From contig NZ_LJSI01000053.1 in the NCBI RefSeq assembly GCF_001305295.1, positions 868,001 to 932,000 on the forward strand: a stretch of DNA of 64,000 nucleotides, given 5' to 3'. Origin of the DNA: Neptunomonas antarctica. GTDB lineage: Bacteria > Pseudomonadota > Gammaproteobacteria > Pseudomonadales > Balneatricaceae. This document shows, piece after piece, positions 62,746-64,000 of this stretch. Below the pieces are notes generated by a model. That model ran no database searches. It was not told the DNA's origin and saw nothing but the letters and a program-made list of their open reading frames with translations. Every line of letters begins with the position of its first letter. Positions within the stretch are counted from its first letter, which is position 1. The position numbers and the translations under genes were made by a program.

Positions 62746-64000
<1,255 letters not shown>

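Overview
The window is one long exopolysaccharide and protein-sorting locus of the exosortase A (XrtA) / PEP-CTERM type. It most likely comes from a Gram-negative gammaproteobacterium: the genes encode an outer-membrane beta-barrel, a Tat substrate, a lipoprotein and sigma-54 control, and the base composition is moderately AT-rich. The genus cannot be fixed from the sequence. No rRNA, complete tRNA, CRISPR array or intact insertion sequence was seen.

Layout. (1) 1-14.6 kb, plus strand: the core XrtA operon, with chain-length determinant (cut by the window edge), tyrosine autokinase, outer-membrane protein, polysaccharide deacetylase, FemAB-like protein, two glycosyltransferases around exosortase A/EpsI, an asparagine-synthase-type amidotransferase, two more glycosyltransferases and an O-antigen-ligase-like protein. 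(2) 14.7-37.8 kb: a strain-variable block. Its minus-strand part holds four glycosyltransferases, an acyltransferase and a Wzx-type flippase. A plus-strand part holds a family 2 glycosyltransferase and an AAC(3)-like / VpsJ-like / MBOAT / SGNH-like operon. A second minus-strand operon holds a divergent amidotransferase, a beta-helix protein, a DegT aminotransferase and a FemAB-like protein. (3) 38-44.2 kb: the exosortase-A-associated acyl carrier protein, a fusion of the two exosortase-associated hydrolases, a glycosyltransferase, and divergently a PLP decarboxylase and an acyl-CoA ligase. (4) 44.4-57.8 kb: a trypsin-like protease, PrsT, the only PEP-CTERM substrate in the window, a ThiF-like protein, a low-molecular-weight phosphatase, the exosortase-associated acyltransferase, a VanZ-like protein, the initiating sugar transferase, and the PrsR/PrsK two-component system. 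(5) 57.9-64 kb: a chimeric pseudogene, a Tat-signal protein followed by a PqqD-like / HprK-like / nucleotidyltransferase cassette, and two divergent ExeA-type ATPases, the second cut by the window end.

How it fits together. The sugar transferase, glycosyltransferases, flippase, ligase-like protein, chain-length determinant, kinase and beta-barrel should build and export a decorated polysaccharide. XrtA should sort PEP-CTERM proteins at the inner membrane. PrsK/PrsR, a sigma-54 activator pair, should drive the substrate genes. An identical 17-bp element and a GG-N10-GC sigma-54 promoter lie upstream of both the PEP-CTERM gene and the Tat-protein gene. This links the poorly understood PqqD/HprK/nucleotidyltransferase cassette to the same regulon. 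That cassette, with its Tat partner, is the best candidate here for an undescribed modification system.
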